Below are positions 34,791 through 45,468 of a stretch of DNA of 64,000 bases, in pieces. This DNA is from Dermanyssus gallinae. Taxonomy: Eukaryota; Arthropoda; Arachnida; Mesostigmata; Dermanyssidae. Under the pieces are notes generated by a model. The model saw only the letters and a list, made by a program, of their open reading frames with translations, did not search any database and was not told the DNA's origin. The stretch's first letter is position 1. Every line of letters starts with the position of its first letter. The stretch is taken from positions 1 to 64,000 of the forward strand of contig QVRM01001225.1 in the NCBI GenBank assembly GCA_003439945.1, in the 5' to 3' direction. Made by a program: the position numbers and the translations under genes.

Positions 34791-36097
34791 GTAGGCGGCT
34801 AGGCCTGTTTGTTTACCTGTTGTTTTCACCGTTGGCTCACCGCTGGAGCGTATCATGTGTACGCTCGCGGTGTACCACCACCTAGTACCACCTGCACAAT
34901 CATTTGTCAATGTAATGAAAATGATGACAATGCATCACTATAGTAAGTGTAGAGGAAGGAAGTGCAACTTTCAATCTGTGTGGCGCTTCTCACATATTAG
35001 CTCACGTACGTTGACGTATGCTTTTGAGCATTATTGTATCATTCTGCCCTCTGGGAACAATCCGTGGTCTGCGGTGGTATGGTAGATGCCCGGTGTCGGC
35101 TACAACAGTATTACGTCTTAGTATTAGTATTGATCAGGGGCTCTGAGAGTGCTCTCTTTAAGTTCTTCTTCCCTGCGCCCCTTGAGATCCTTCGGAATAG
35201 TCTCTGCCAGAATCGTTACCGCTAGCGTGAATAATGTCCGGTCCATACATATTCTCAGAGTACATTCGTACCCTTTAGCCTACTATTTTAATGGTTGTTT
35301 AATGATGGTGCTTTTATATGTGTATATATGTGTATACATCATCCTTTCCTTTTGGAGGCGAAAAGGGAAAGATATATACACATATATATGTGCACGTTCA
35401 TTTATATATATATATATATTTATATGAATGTGTACATACATGTATATCCCTCCCTTTTGGAGGCGAGTAGCCACCGCCTAAAGAGTCTGGTCAAGCATGT
35501 ATAGTAATATCCAATGCGTGTTGCCAGCACTCTCTACCTCAAGCACTACTTGAAACGTAGTAATGTTGGCCGTATTTTTAGTTGCTTTTTCGTGAATTTT
35601 AATTGTCGTATTACTTTGATACCCGCGACGAAGCTTATCTAGACGTTCGCTGGCGCATAATTTACAACCAAACGTACGAGCTCCTTGTGAGATCTTGAAA
35701 ACTCTCACAACATACTATGTTTCCGACGACTGCGCACTAACTACCCCTTATTGTCCAGGGATGTTGCAAAACTACGTTATTATTTTTATTTGTTTTATTA
35801 TACTGTCGTTCTCAAAGCTGTGTATCGTACCTCTAATGTATGGCAATCAAAAACAACATTTTGTTAGTGCCGGCGCTGTTGTTAAGCCCTTCTAGCCCTC
35901 GTTTGCTCTGTAGGTTGCTCGCGTATGTTAGTTAAATACGGATAATAATAATCATTATGAAAAAAATAAAAACAAAAAATATATATATATATATGTATGT
36001 AGCTACCAGTGAATGAATAATAATAATAATAAACGGATACATAACACGTGTTAAACTCAATGTCGGTCTATCCGTCGCGGCACATGTTGTGGCGCAG
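34791..36097. other. Intron sequence
   Basis: Contains (TA)n-rich DNA around 35320-35440 with two copies of a CTTTTGGAGGCGA sequence (about 35351 and 35453), a (TA)n at 35979-35994 and (ATA)n near 36018. No coding segment recognised. Confidence 0.5.
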
Positions 36098-36397
36098 GTT
36101 ATCAACGTATTTGAAGCGCATCCCAGATTTGGCCGTTTACCTCTCAAATCGAAACATCGATCCTGATGGAAGAATCGGTGCTGGCCTATCGAATTACGAC
36201 GAATGCAACGGCGGAGCAAATTGCTCGTGTCGGGCATCGAACTGCACGTGTCGAAGTCCGGACTGCATCTGCGAGGGTCCACACTGCGTCTGCATTGCCG
36301 ACAACTGCACTTGCAGAGGGCCCGATTGTACATGCGTCGGCAAGAACTGTACCTGCGAAAGACCGGACTGCACCACTATCGCAGGCAACACTCAAAG
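36098..36397 (+). CDS. Cys-repeat gene, exon 13: seven CxC heptads
   Basis: Internal exon of exactly 100 codons. The acceptor is TGGCGCAG and the donor is CTCAAAG followed by GTAATC, with phase 2 introns on both sides. It has a 40-residue linker (LSTYLKRIPDLAVYLSNRNI, then NYDECNGGAN) followed by seven CxC heptads such as CICEGPH and CTCRGPD, ending DCTTIAGNTQ. The Tyr-Asp-Glu-Cys before the array recurs in the last exons at 45115 and 52697, so the modules look like duplicated exons. Two units (CVCIADN, CTCVGKN) lack the Pro. Confidence 0.75.
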
Positions 36398-37052
36398 GTA
36401 ATCATCATAAACTTCAATGCCATTGAGGTGATCACTTATTTCATCTATCTTGGTCAATGAACAATCTTGGAAAGAAAGGTAGAGAGAGAGAGACTTTGTA
36501 ATTATTTGAGCAATGTTGCCTAATAATACAAAGGCACTAAAACTTCAAACATTCCGCTATCTTCTAACGCTATCTTTGAGTTTGAGTGTGTTTCGCGAAC
36601 GCGTGGCACTTGATTCCATAAAACTTATTACATCTACTAAATTTAAAGTGCTCTCTTGTTTCGACGCAGGCCGATTCGGTCACTAGTATTCGATGTTAAG
36701 TATTTATGCGATGAAATGTGTGAGTGCTGTGATTCTAGAAAAAATGGACAAAATAATCGCGGCGTTGTACAAACTCAAACTCGCCTGCAGGTGTTGTCTA
36801 AATGAAGGACAGCTACCAATCTCATTGAGCGTCAAAATAAACTTTAGGGCATGGTGGTGATGGCATTTGATTGCTTCATCGAATGGCGTCGATCATGTCA
36901 GACTAAAAGGGTGTCATATACGTATAGAGTAAACTTCATGAGCAGGCAAATTTACGGCTGCACTAAAAACCCGTACAACTAAAAGCTTCTTATCACTTGC
37001 AGATAGTAGACGATAGTAGACCCAAATATGTATGCTTCACAAAGACTTTTCT

Positions 37053-37091
<39 letters not shown>

Positions 37092-37560
37092 GGCCACGGA
37101 ATATCCACATTTATCGAATCAGTTATTAGTTTCTTCTTGCTTTTTTTTCATATTTCTTATTACTTTTTTGCTAAGACAGTGGCACTGAAATGATTTCATT
37201 TTAAAATTAGATACATTTGGCATTGACCTTTATGTCGTGTTATCTTAAACTAGAGCCATATAAAAAAGCATAATTAGGGCAGTTCATACTTTCAACAAAC
37301 CACTAACTTTACCATATACTCCTGCTAGTTACCGACATATTATTATTATTATTTTGTTTATACAATTGTGAGGTATGAACGTTTAAATCATGTTTATACT
37401 GCTCTGTAAATAATAATAATAATTAATAGTATTAATAATATTTAGGAGTTAGAAGAAGACAAGGAGTACACGTTCACACCTCACAATTGTAACATTTAAA
37501 CAATATTAATAAATAATAAAAAAAAAAAATAATTATTATTATTTAGATTAATATATATAA
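36398..37560. other. Intron sequence
   Basis: (TA)n at about 37057-37089; TAA-rich DNA from 37337 to 37560 with an imperfect inverted repeat (37362-37490). No coding segment recognised. Confidence 0.5.
37362..37490. repeat. 22-bp inverted repeat in TAA-rich DNA
   Basis: ACAATTGTGAGGTATGAACG at 37362 is matched in reverse complement by 37469-37490, with two mismatches over 22 bp. The arms are separated by about 85 bp of TAA-rich DNA. It could be a small MITE or a hairpin. Confidence 0.6.
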
Positions 37561-37618
37561 TACTTTACGGCGTTGCTGCTCGTCGACTTAGTTGCTCCTT
37601 CTGCGCGCCGTAGCCGCT

Positions 37619-40402
37619 CTATCGCTCATGCCCGTGAGGAAATCCTGCCCGCCCCCTGGCGCGAAGGTCCGGGTCCATCCAGTCGCTCATAGTTCCGAGC
37701 ACTGAGGTCGCGTTACCTCTTTGGATCTCCAGGGACAGTCGCTGGGAGAAGAAGGCGTGCGCCCTCTTGTCCATCGTCGCCTGCCGTAACGCGTCGCCAA
37801 CCCGAAAGATCAATGTTACCGTGAGGGGCCCAGGGCCACCCATCGTCTCGAACGCGAATGGCGAAAAATGGTGCGCCCGACTTAGGTCCGCATACTTTCT
37901 TATCTTTGAGGTCTCAGCTCGCGAAACGGCAGTCCCCGGGCGGGACGCGCCGGGACCGACAAGGGAAGGGGTCAGAGAGTCGGTCACCGTCGCATCCCAC
38001 ACCACGGAACGACCTTTATAGAAGGGTATCAAAGTCATACCGTCGGGGCGCTTACCGTTGTCTCTTGAAAGCCCAGGTGGTTACAGGACGTAGGGAATCC
38101 CCGCCCTCCGCAGCGATCTTGCAAGCATTTCATTGAGGGCAGTGTGTCTTGGGCGCCGGCCCGCTGCATGAGCGCAAGACAGACCGTGTCTGGCGAGTCG
38201 CCCGACGGGCTCGCCACAAGAGCATCTGTGTGGCTCAACCAAATCAGCCCCCAATCTCAGGCCAACGCATATCCGGGTGGATTGGTCATCAAGGCGGGTA
38301 CCCAGTGAGTCAGCGGGTAGTGCATGCAACCAGTCGCTTGCTCCTGGGCGAGCGACAGCTAGAAGGCGTGCCTTGTCTTGGTCATCCCCGCATTCTTCAA
38401 GCAGCGAACTAAGCGAAGCTTCGTGGGCCTTCTCGGCCCAGGCCCTCTGGCAGGCTAGTCTATTGGAACCAGGCGATGAAGCTTGAAGTCCAGTCGCTAT
38501 ATCGTCACGAGCCGCCTTGAACATTGTCTGAGCCGCCGGCGGGAGCAGGCGCTGGACATTTTCCGACGTTGCATGCATCGAGGCAGCCACGGCCGGGCCC
38601 GCCAAGGATCGAGCCGAGGGGAGACCAAGGCCGCCCATGGTCGTCGGGAGGGCCGCTTGGCGCACCTCTCGTGGTCGTAAGTTTAGACTTAGCATCGTCT
38701 GTAGGGCCTTCACCACCTGGTCGTCGAATGGTTGGAGAAGATGGTTCAAATCGCCTGAGCAGTCTATGGACCGTAAAACATGTACGATGCGGCACGCGGA
38801 GAACGACAACGAAGCAGGTAGGGTCCCTGGTGGGCTCCAACAAGCAGAAGACGTTCCTGCATCGCCCACAATCTGTCCATCAAGGGGTCGAGTTGTCCCG
38901 GCAACGCAGAGGGCAGAACCGGTGCGCCAAAAAGGTTTATTTCGTGGTCAGCCACGACTCTACACCCCGGTAGCAGCTCGAGCAAGGCCCTCAATGAGGG
39001 GTCGTCTGGGTCTGTCCCCGGAGCGAACACCTCGCATTTGGCCGTGTTCAGCACCAGACCACTGACTGCCTCGAAAGCAAGGACTCTGCGCACCTCATCG
39101 AGCAAGTCCACCATCGGTCCACCAAGTGTGCCATCGTCTAGGTACCAAGCGTTGAATGGCACTTGAACGGAGTTAACCAGCTCACGTATCCCCAGGCTGA
39201 ATAGGGCCGGTCCCAAGGGGTCCCCCTGCTGTATGCTTGATGCCCAAAATAACGTCTCGGCGCCAAACAACAGGACGGATGGCTCTTTGTACGCGTGTTC
39301 TACTAAGGTGAAGAGTTCCGGGGCTGTATCCCGAACCGCACAAAGGAGGTGATCCCTACGGATGGTGTTGAATGCATTGCGAAAATCCAACTTAAGGAGT
39401 GCCGTACCGGGGGGACTTGATTGCATAAAGGCTCTTGCTGCATGTACGGCAGTCTCTGTTCCGCCCGCCATGCCAAATCCCAGCTGGTGCGGGCCAAGTT
39501 GTTCCATAATAAGTTCTTTGGCTTCGCGGCAGACTATCTTTGCTGCGATCCTCCGTAACGTAAGAGAGCAGGCAATGGGGCGAATTGATGCGTCTTTTTT
39601 GCGCAGTGCGAATAGGTTGGCGCCGAACACGATCGTCCTGACCTCAGCCGGCAGTCGGCCCCATCTCAGGACGTTCATCACTCTGGCAAGTGATGCGGCC
39701 AGTTTCCCGGCCACCGGTCCGATCCCAGGGGGAAGGAGATCCTTAAGATGGCGCGGGCGGAGACCGTCAGGACCAGCGGACGAACTGGCCGGAAGGCCGG
39801 CTACAGCTCCCAAGACGACATCGACCGAGGTTTGATGCTGCGTCATCGAGTCAGGAGGGGCAGGAAAAGCCAAATGCGGCGGAGCAGGTGGGTGCTTGGT
39901 AACAAGCAAAGCTAGGACTCCGTCCCCCGAGGCAAATGAGTCGGTAGAGCATAATAGTCGGGCCGCCCCGGAAACGTCTCCCTCAGATAGCTTGCTCGAA
40001 ACGCGGCGTGCCGAGGCCTCAGGCGAGCCGCACGGGTCCGTTCTGGCTCTTCTAATACCTCCTACGCGATACTCAAAACGCCAGCCATCGCGATATGCAC
40101 GGAGGTTCGATCGGACAGTCGCTGCCAAAGAGATTGACGATAAGGTGCGAAGTGGCAGTTGAAGGACCACATAAGCGAATGACAGGAGCGACTCCCACGA
40201 GGGCAGGTCGTTGTTGGCCGCCACAAGGTCGAGGACGTCGCAAAGGAGCTCGGCAACAAAGAACGCATCCAGCTTGATGAATGAGGAGGCCGCGGCGGGT
40301 GAAGTCCCGGCCGCATCTGGGACAAGTAACCCTTATAGAGGGGTTACTTGCTACTGAAGCGCTCTGGGGAGGGGGATAGGAAGCTGAGCCAGGGTCCGTC
40401 AT
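37619..40402 (-). pseudogene. RLE LINE ORF3: zinc finger, RT, RLE (broken)
   Basis: Begins at the ATG overlapping the previous stop. An N-terminal finger CPRCGRDFTRRG ends in H and C. A frameshift near 40270 leads to the RT frame 40224-38764 (fingers HQLGFGMAGG, palm KLDFRNAFN, YLDDGT). A second frameshift near 38810 leads to 38869-38081 (GGLGLPSARSLAGPA, CSCGEPVGRLARHGLSC Cys/His cluster). A stop at about 38081 replaces what is CVLE in the related 43.6 kb copy, and then comes the nuclease at 38038-37619: VVWDATVTDSL with the catalytic Asp, RKYADL, and FAFETMGG. Intact apart from these three lesions, so a fairly young pseudogene. Confidence 0.75.
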
Positions 40403-40692
40403 TGGGAAGTGGGTGCGGGGGACACCAGACCTTGCAGCAACGGCGTCAGAGCTAGCAGCGGACGCAGTGCGTTAACGATGCCTCGAAGCGTGTCGGCTAG
40501 CTTCGCGTTGGTACGTGCGAGCAGTGATGCGGCCTTGGACAAAGAACTAAGGTCAAAGTCGTCTGTCGACTTAGGCAAGCGCGACCGACCGCGGGGGACG
40601 GCGCGACCCTGGGGGACGACGCGACCGCGCAGGACGGATCTACTCGTAACCAATTGGCGACGGCGCTTGGGAGGGCGGTGAGCAGCGTCCAT
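40399..40692 (-). CDS. RLE LINE ORF2, small basic protein
   Basis: 97 codons, starting MDAAHRPPKRRRQLVTSR. The first half is Arg/Pro-rich with repeated RGR motifs; the second half (SSLSKAASLLARTNAKLADT) is a probable amphipathic helix. Its stop codon overlaps the start of the next ORF as ATGA (40399-40402), an arrangement that suits termination-reinitiation. No known function; it may be the broken middle of a larger ORF1. Confidence 0.5.
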   Translation of the reverse strand: MDAAHRPPKRRRQLVTSRSVLRGRVVPQGRAVPRGRSRLPKSTDDFDLSSLSKAASLLARTNAKLADTLRGIVNALRPLLALTPLLQGLVSPAPTSQ

Positions 40693-40695
40693 TAC

Positions 40696-41232
40696 TCATT
40701 CTACTTGTTTAGGGGGCTCCATTTCAATAGATGGCGGCGTCTTCGAACGAAGCAAAGACTTCCGGGGGGCAGGGATCGGCCGGAAGGGGGGGAGCACGAC
40801 CTCAACGGGTGCTGCCGAAGGTTCCGGGACCACGCCCGAAGTGACTGGAATCACCAAACGGCGTACCACCGCCGCGTAGGTCCCAGGTGCCGATTCTCGT
40901 GGTCTAGGGGGTACGGGGTCCGGGGCGGTGACCAGGGTGGCTGCCGGCGCCGACAACTGCGCATGTTGGAGCATACGCGACCCAAGCAGATCCTTGCTTT
41001 TCTCGCGAGCTAACACGAAAACGGGGCAAGACGAGTCCCCTCTAGGGTGAGGGCCCCTGCAGTTAACGCAGCGAGCGCGATTTCGACATGATGCGGCAAG
41101 ATGGTCGTGCGCACCACATCTTCTACACGCACGGGCGCGAATGCAACGAGTTGCCGTGTGGTTAGTACGTTGGCAATTAAAGCAAACAATCGGCGACGAT
41201 GCTTCGACCGTTACATCGTGATCCCTCCACAC
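40696..41232 (-). CDS. RLE LINE ORF1, zinc-knuckle protein
   Basis: 178 codons. The N-terminal half has three Cys/His knuckles: CFNCQRTNHTATRC, CRRCGAHDHLAASC and CVNCRGPHPRGDSSC. These are the gag-type RNA-binding fingers of LINE ORF1 proteins. The C-terminal half is Pro/Ala/Val-rich. The frame starts at an ATG, but the usual folded N-terminal part of gag-like ORF1 is missing, so it may be 5'-truncated. It ends TGA, five bases from the next ATG. Confidence 0.7.
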   Translation of the reverse strand: MWRDHDVTVEASSPIVCFNCQRTNHTATRCIRARACRRCGAHDHLAASCRNRARCVNCRGPHPRGDSSCPVFVLAREKSKDLLGSRMLQHAQLSAPAATLVTAPDPVPPRPRESAPGTYAAVVRRLVIPVTSGVVPEPSAAPVEVVLPPFRPIPAPRKSLLRSKTPPSIEMEPPKQVE

Positions 41233-41818
41233 AATTATTATTATTATGTTGGAAGATCTAATCTACAGAGTAACGCTAATAGTTATTTCAACAACTCATC
41301 GCGCCAACATTGAAAACGACGTGTTCCTCTGGAACGGCAAGGCATAATAAGTTGACAGCCACAGCAAAGCCAGCAACAGCTTTGTTTCACCAGAGAAGCA
41401 GCAGCAATGGCTAACGGGTTTCGATGCCCGTGGTATTCAATGTGCTTTCTTACGAAAGAGGTACCCAGATCCACGCAGGAAGGACTCATAAGAAGAAGGT
41501 AGCCGAGTTTTGTGGAACAGCAGCGCTCCAACACTGTCATTACTAGCAGCATCTCACAGCCGCTGCCTTCTCTCGCGCTCTGCTAGTAGAACCCTCTCCT
41601 AACCTCGCCAGCCAGCCGTCACCGAATTGAAGGCCGTCACCTAGTCAAACCTGCCGCCCTCTTCTCCCCCTCCTCGTCACCGGTTACTCACCAAGGCCCA
41701 CATGACACGCAAGGTGCTGCGCAGGATTCCAAAGGGAGCGAGAATCCCTCTGCGCGAGTTCTTCCGCCGTCTGCTCAAATATGTTGTGAAAAATAATGAT
41801 GAAGCAAGCTAGACCGCT
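41233..41818. other. Unassigned stretch upstream of the LINE
   Basis: Possibly the 5' UTR of the minus-strand RLE LINE (to about 41650) and flanking DNA; no coding signal. Confidence 0.35.
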
Positions 41819-43530
41819 TTGCTCACACTCGCCCCAAAAGTCCTCGACGTTAACAAAAAAAAAACTCAAAGAGGCTATAGCCTTTTAGCCCTTCTTAGAG
41901 GTAGCGCTTTCAGCCGCGTGAAAGCCGGAAGTCGAGGCAAACGTGTAATGACGGGTAAAGCTCGCGCTCAGATCGTTGCCCACAAGCTTTCCATGGATTT
42001 TAAAGTGCGGAGCGCCATTAGAATCTTGTCTTCCGAAGACACTACTGCGTCCGTAACGAAAGAGCCGATTAGTGAGATGATGGCAAAGCACCCTTTTGCA
42101 TCTGCAGGGGACATGCTGCCACCGCCTCCTATCGGCTTGCCAGCGGTTGGGCCGTGCTCGAGCAAGGACGTTGCCAAGACACTTCGCACCGTTTCATCCG
42201 GTGCGGCGGCAGGGCTGGACCGCCTTACGCCCGACCATCAAAAATGCCTTCTTCTTGCCAACGGAGACCACTTCGATGTGCTGGAAACGCCAAGATATGC
42301 GACATCATACGTAACGGGCAAGTTTCGGAGGCTGTGAGAAGCGTCATATATGGCGGTGGCTCATCGCCCTGAAAAAGAAAACCGGGGCATACCGACCCAT
42401 AGCCGTTGGCTGCCCTCTGCGTAGATTGGCCACAAAAGCCCTGCTTCCCCAGGTCAATGGGAAAAACTGCTGCTAAAAATAATTGCTCACACAGCTCGCA
42501 CCTTTCTCGAAAACAACGGAAAATGTTGCCTCTTAAAAATATATTTTAAGAGTGCTTTTTATCCAAACAAATAGTGGGTCTCTGGACAGAGGTTTTTAGC
42601 AGGTTCACAGGGGGACATAGTGGAACCTTTTGCGTTTAGCCCGCTCCTGCATCAGCAGGCTGGTGCAAGCAGGTGGCATCCAGAGTCCCTCTGTTCTACT
42701 TTGACGATGGGACCGCTCTTAACAACGATACTTCGGTGTTACTCAGAGACATTAAGGATCTTAGAGTGTTCATATTCTTACAGGGTTTCAAAGACGAAGA
42801 GAAACAGCAGGTGATTGCAGAATTCAACAGCAAGCTCCCTGGCATTCCTGACAAAGGACTGGTGTAAACTAGACCTGCTGGGTACGGCAGTGTTTCCCAA
42901 CATGGTTGACCCGCTACTGGCCGAGAAGAAAGAACAACTCTCTCGGCTTTACCAGCGGCTGGGCCATCTGGGGAGACACCAAGGCGACTTTCTGCTCCGG
43001 CACGCAATGGAAGTGCCAAATGTCTTGTACGTACTACGAACCTCGCCTGCCTTCCTTTTGTTATCAGAAACCTTGGAACTCAACGACCAGGTTAGGAGAG
43101 CCGTGGAAAACATCCTTAACTAAGCGTTCAAGGATAAGGCATAGACGCAGCCACGCCTACCGGCCCGGCTGGGTGGATTGGGCATTCGCTCGGCGACAAG
43201 ATCTTGCCTTTTTTGCCTCCTCACATAGCTTCGGTCTCAAGTGATCCGGTGTTTGGAGCAAGGATACACTCCAGCTGACAAAAGAGCTTAGGAAGAAGCT
43301 CTTTGAGGCCACAGCGAAGCCAAAATTGACCGCGTTCCTCTGACAGAGGGTGTCATTGGAACCACAGAGAGGCAACGCCAATATGATGTTAAGTGGTCAC
43401 CGACACTCGACCAATATTAACAGTATGAGCAATAGTGTATAATTAATGTATTAGTAATTGTGATACATGTACATAATAATAAACCCTTGTTCCAAAAACA
43501 AATTATCATTAGTATTATTATTATTATTAT
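41819..43530 (+). pseudogene. RLE-type LINE, degenerate plus-strand copy
   Basis: Frame 41819-42337 matches the region before the RT (AVGPCSSKDVAKTLRTVSSG then GLDRLTPDH). Near 42380 GAYRPIAVGCPLRRLATKAL is RT box 2. Near 42690 VPLFYFDDGTAL is the catalytic YxDDG box. 42815-43123 covers the thumb (LLRHAMEVPNVLYVLRTSPA). Several deletions and frameshifts lie between these. The tail (from about 43308) reaches a (TTA)n run and is repeated at 52225-52465. Confidence 0.65.
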
Positions 43531-43561
43531 TATTTTTTTTTATTATTTATATAAGTTCGTT

Positions 43562-44717
43562 ATGTTAGCACTTTGGAGTGGACAATTGTCTCCGTGCGAA
43601 CGTGTGATTACGGGTTCTCTAACCCAAGGTTAGCCCAGTTCAGGAGTGTGCCCCGAACAGACGCTGCATTTCCTCGTTGGATGTCAAGCGACAGCCTCTG
43701 ACGCAAGAATTCGGATGCTCTCGAGTCTCCTGTTGAAAGATTAAGGCTTCTGCCTACGCGCTGAATCAGTTTGAGAGTAAGGGGGCCTGCAGTTCCCATA
43801 GTCTCGAACGCCAACGGACAAAATGCATGCGGATAATCCACACTGGAATATTTCCTGCATTTGTTAGCCTCAGCTAACCTGGAAGCATGACCTGCTCGGT
43901 CAGCACCTGCACCGACCATCGAAGGGGCTAATGAGTCGGTTACAGTTGCGTCCCAAACAAGCATGCGGCCACGCTCAAAGGGCGTCAAAGTCAGGCCGTC
44001 AGGTCTTTTTCCGTCATCCCTTGATAGACCCGGGGGCTCTAAAACACATGGGAAGCCGGCAGATCGAAGTGCGCGACTAAAGGTGTCATTTAGAGCAGAG
44101 TGACGTGCTCGTCGGCCTGCACTTAACGCTCATGATAGGTTATGATGGGCCAACGCGTTCACAAAATCACCACAGCGACATCGGTGGGGCACGACTATGT
44201 CAACACCAAAGCCCTGCGCTTATGCGCGTGGTCTCGTCGTCCAACAGAGTCCCAGTTCGCGGACATGGTAAGGCGTGTAGCCAAGCCCCAGCCCCTAGAC
44301 TACTAACAGCTCGAAGCCTGGCTTTATCGGCAACAGACGGTGCTCTATTAATCAAGTTTGCTAGTCGTTTTTCTTGTAGCGGGGTTGTCCAATTGCCCTG
44401 GTTAGCCCTATCGTCGGGAGGAGAATCAAATAACAACGCAATTCGTCGGTCAGTCTTTGAAGTTCACCGTTATAGGCGTCCCACCCATCACTGTCCAATA
44501 ATGCTTTAACCCTGTCCGCGGCCTGGGTCAATGACGACACGATTGCAGGTCCTGCCGTCATGACCGCGTCCGGCACACCTAGGCCGCCTAAAGAAACCGG
44601 GAGCATTACCTGTTCCCTCGCCGCAGCGGTCAGCTTAAGATTTAGTATGATCTCTAAAATGTCTAAGCTAAGTCCGTTAAAAGGCTGTAATTCTCTTGTG
44701 ATAAAAACAGGTTGCAA
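43562..44717 (-). pseudogene. RLE-type LINE, C-terminal and 3' end
   Basis: Minus-strand 5'-truncated copy: 44717-44361 (PVSLGGLGVPDAVMTAGPAI), 44436-44200 (LGAGAWLHALPCPRTGTLLD), a Cys/His region with one stop, then a long frame 43988-43608 carrying the nuclease (MLVWDATVTDSLAPSMVGAG, RKYSSVDYPHAF, LAFETMGTAG). It ends at TATGTTAGCACTTT, as at 4903 and 57841. It is inserted within a block duplicated at 52.2-53.7 kb, where this element is absent. Confidence 0.7.
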
Positions 44718-44812
44718 CCTCTAAGCAGGTGTGTTAACCTCGTGGCTGAAAAACAAGATCTAAGAAGGAATAAGCCGCAGTGGGCCCCCAATTGGGGTAG
44801 TCTGTTTTTATT

Positions 44813-44821
44813 ATATATATG

Positions 44822-44893
<72 letters not shown>

Positions 44894-44920
44894 TATATAT
44901 ATTATATATTATAATATATT
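44813..44920. repeat. (TA)n microsatellite, about 100 bp
   Basis: Nearly pure TA with short TGTA and TATTA interruptions, at the right end of the LINE insertion. Confidence 0.95.
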
Positions 44921-45114
44921 ATCATTGCAATACAAGTGTGAGATGTGAATGTGTATCTTTGGTATAATATCATGTTCGCTCTAGCTGTTCTCAGCCCATC
45001 GCACCTAAGATGACGACGCGTAATTGAATCTGCAAACTATCACTGATGATGATGATTATTATTATGAATAGTAAAATTAATAACTGCTCGAAACCGTTAA
45101 ATGCGTTTGAACAG

Positions 45115-45463
45115 CTTAGCCACACTGTGGACAGAGCTGGTGGTTTCGGTTGAGCAGAGGACGATTGAGAGCCCAAATATCACCGCTGCCGGGCGGCATT
45201 ATGATGAGTGCTCGCCGCACGACGAGAGCCAGAACTGTGTGTGCCGTCAGCCGAACTGCATCTGCAGAAGCCCGGATTGCGTGTGCGAGGACCCGTGGTG
45301 TACCTGCGCGGGACCGTCCTGCAAGTGTCAAAGCACAAACTGTCTTTGTCTCGGCCGGAACTGTACCTGCAATGATATCGACTGTATTTGCGCCGGGCCA
45401 GGCTGCGCGTGCAAAGGTCTAAGCTGCATGGACGTCGTCCCATATCTTAAAGCGCAACCTTGA
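45115..45463 (+). CDS. Cys-repeat gene, last exon A: nine CxC heptads
   Basis: Candidate terminal exon: the acceptor is GCGTTTGAACAG (weak pyrimidine tract), entry is phase 2 (AG plus C gives Ser) as required by the exon ending at 36397, and the stop is TGA. It begins LATLWTELVVSVEQRTIESP, then HYDECSPHDESQ, then nine CxC heptads (CICRSPD, CTCAGPS, CLCLGRN) and the tail CMDVVPYLKAQP. The poly-A signal AATAAA overlaps the stop codon (45463-45468). Several heptads have lost the Pro. A frame-open ATG lies at 45101, but it would need an unspliced transcript. Confidence 0.7.
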
Positions 45464-45468
45464 ATAAA
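45463..45468 (+). promoter_or_regulatory. Poly-A signal overlapping the stop
   Basis: AATAAA shares its first A with the TGA stop of last exon A. Confidence 0.55.

Larger units (their letters stand above)
37561..41232 (-). mobile_element. Three-ORF RLE-type LINE, nearly complete
   Basis: Minus-strand retrotransposon with a CCHC-knuckle ORF1, a small basic ORF2 and a long ORF3 encoding an N-terminal zinc finger, reverse transcriptase and restriction-like endonuclease. The RT motifs (LGFGMAGGTETAVHAAR, KLDFRNAFNTIRRDHL, QQGDPLGPALFSLGI, WYLDDGTLGG) look to me like the Utopia/NeSL group of RLE elements, which is inference without a tree. ORF3 is interrupted by two frameshifts and one stop. The 3' end abuts TAA-rich DNA. 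The other RLE fragments in the window (0-6.8, 41.8-44.7 and 57.8 kb) are relatives. Confidence 0.75.

Noticed and set aside
38524..39065. Plus-strand frames opposite the RLE LINE
   Set aside because: Antisense shadows of a GC-rich RT and nuclease coding region.
45101..45115. ATG at 45101 as the start of a short secreted Cys-repeat gene
   Set aside because: The sequence after it is not a signal peptide, and the AG at 45113-45114 acts as an acceptor in the phase the upstream exon requires; kept only as an alternative.
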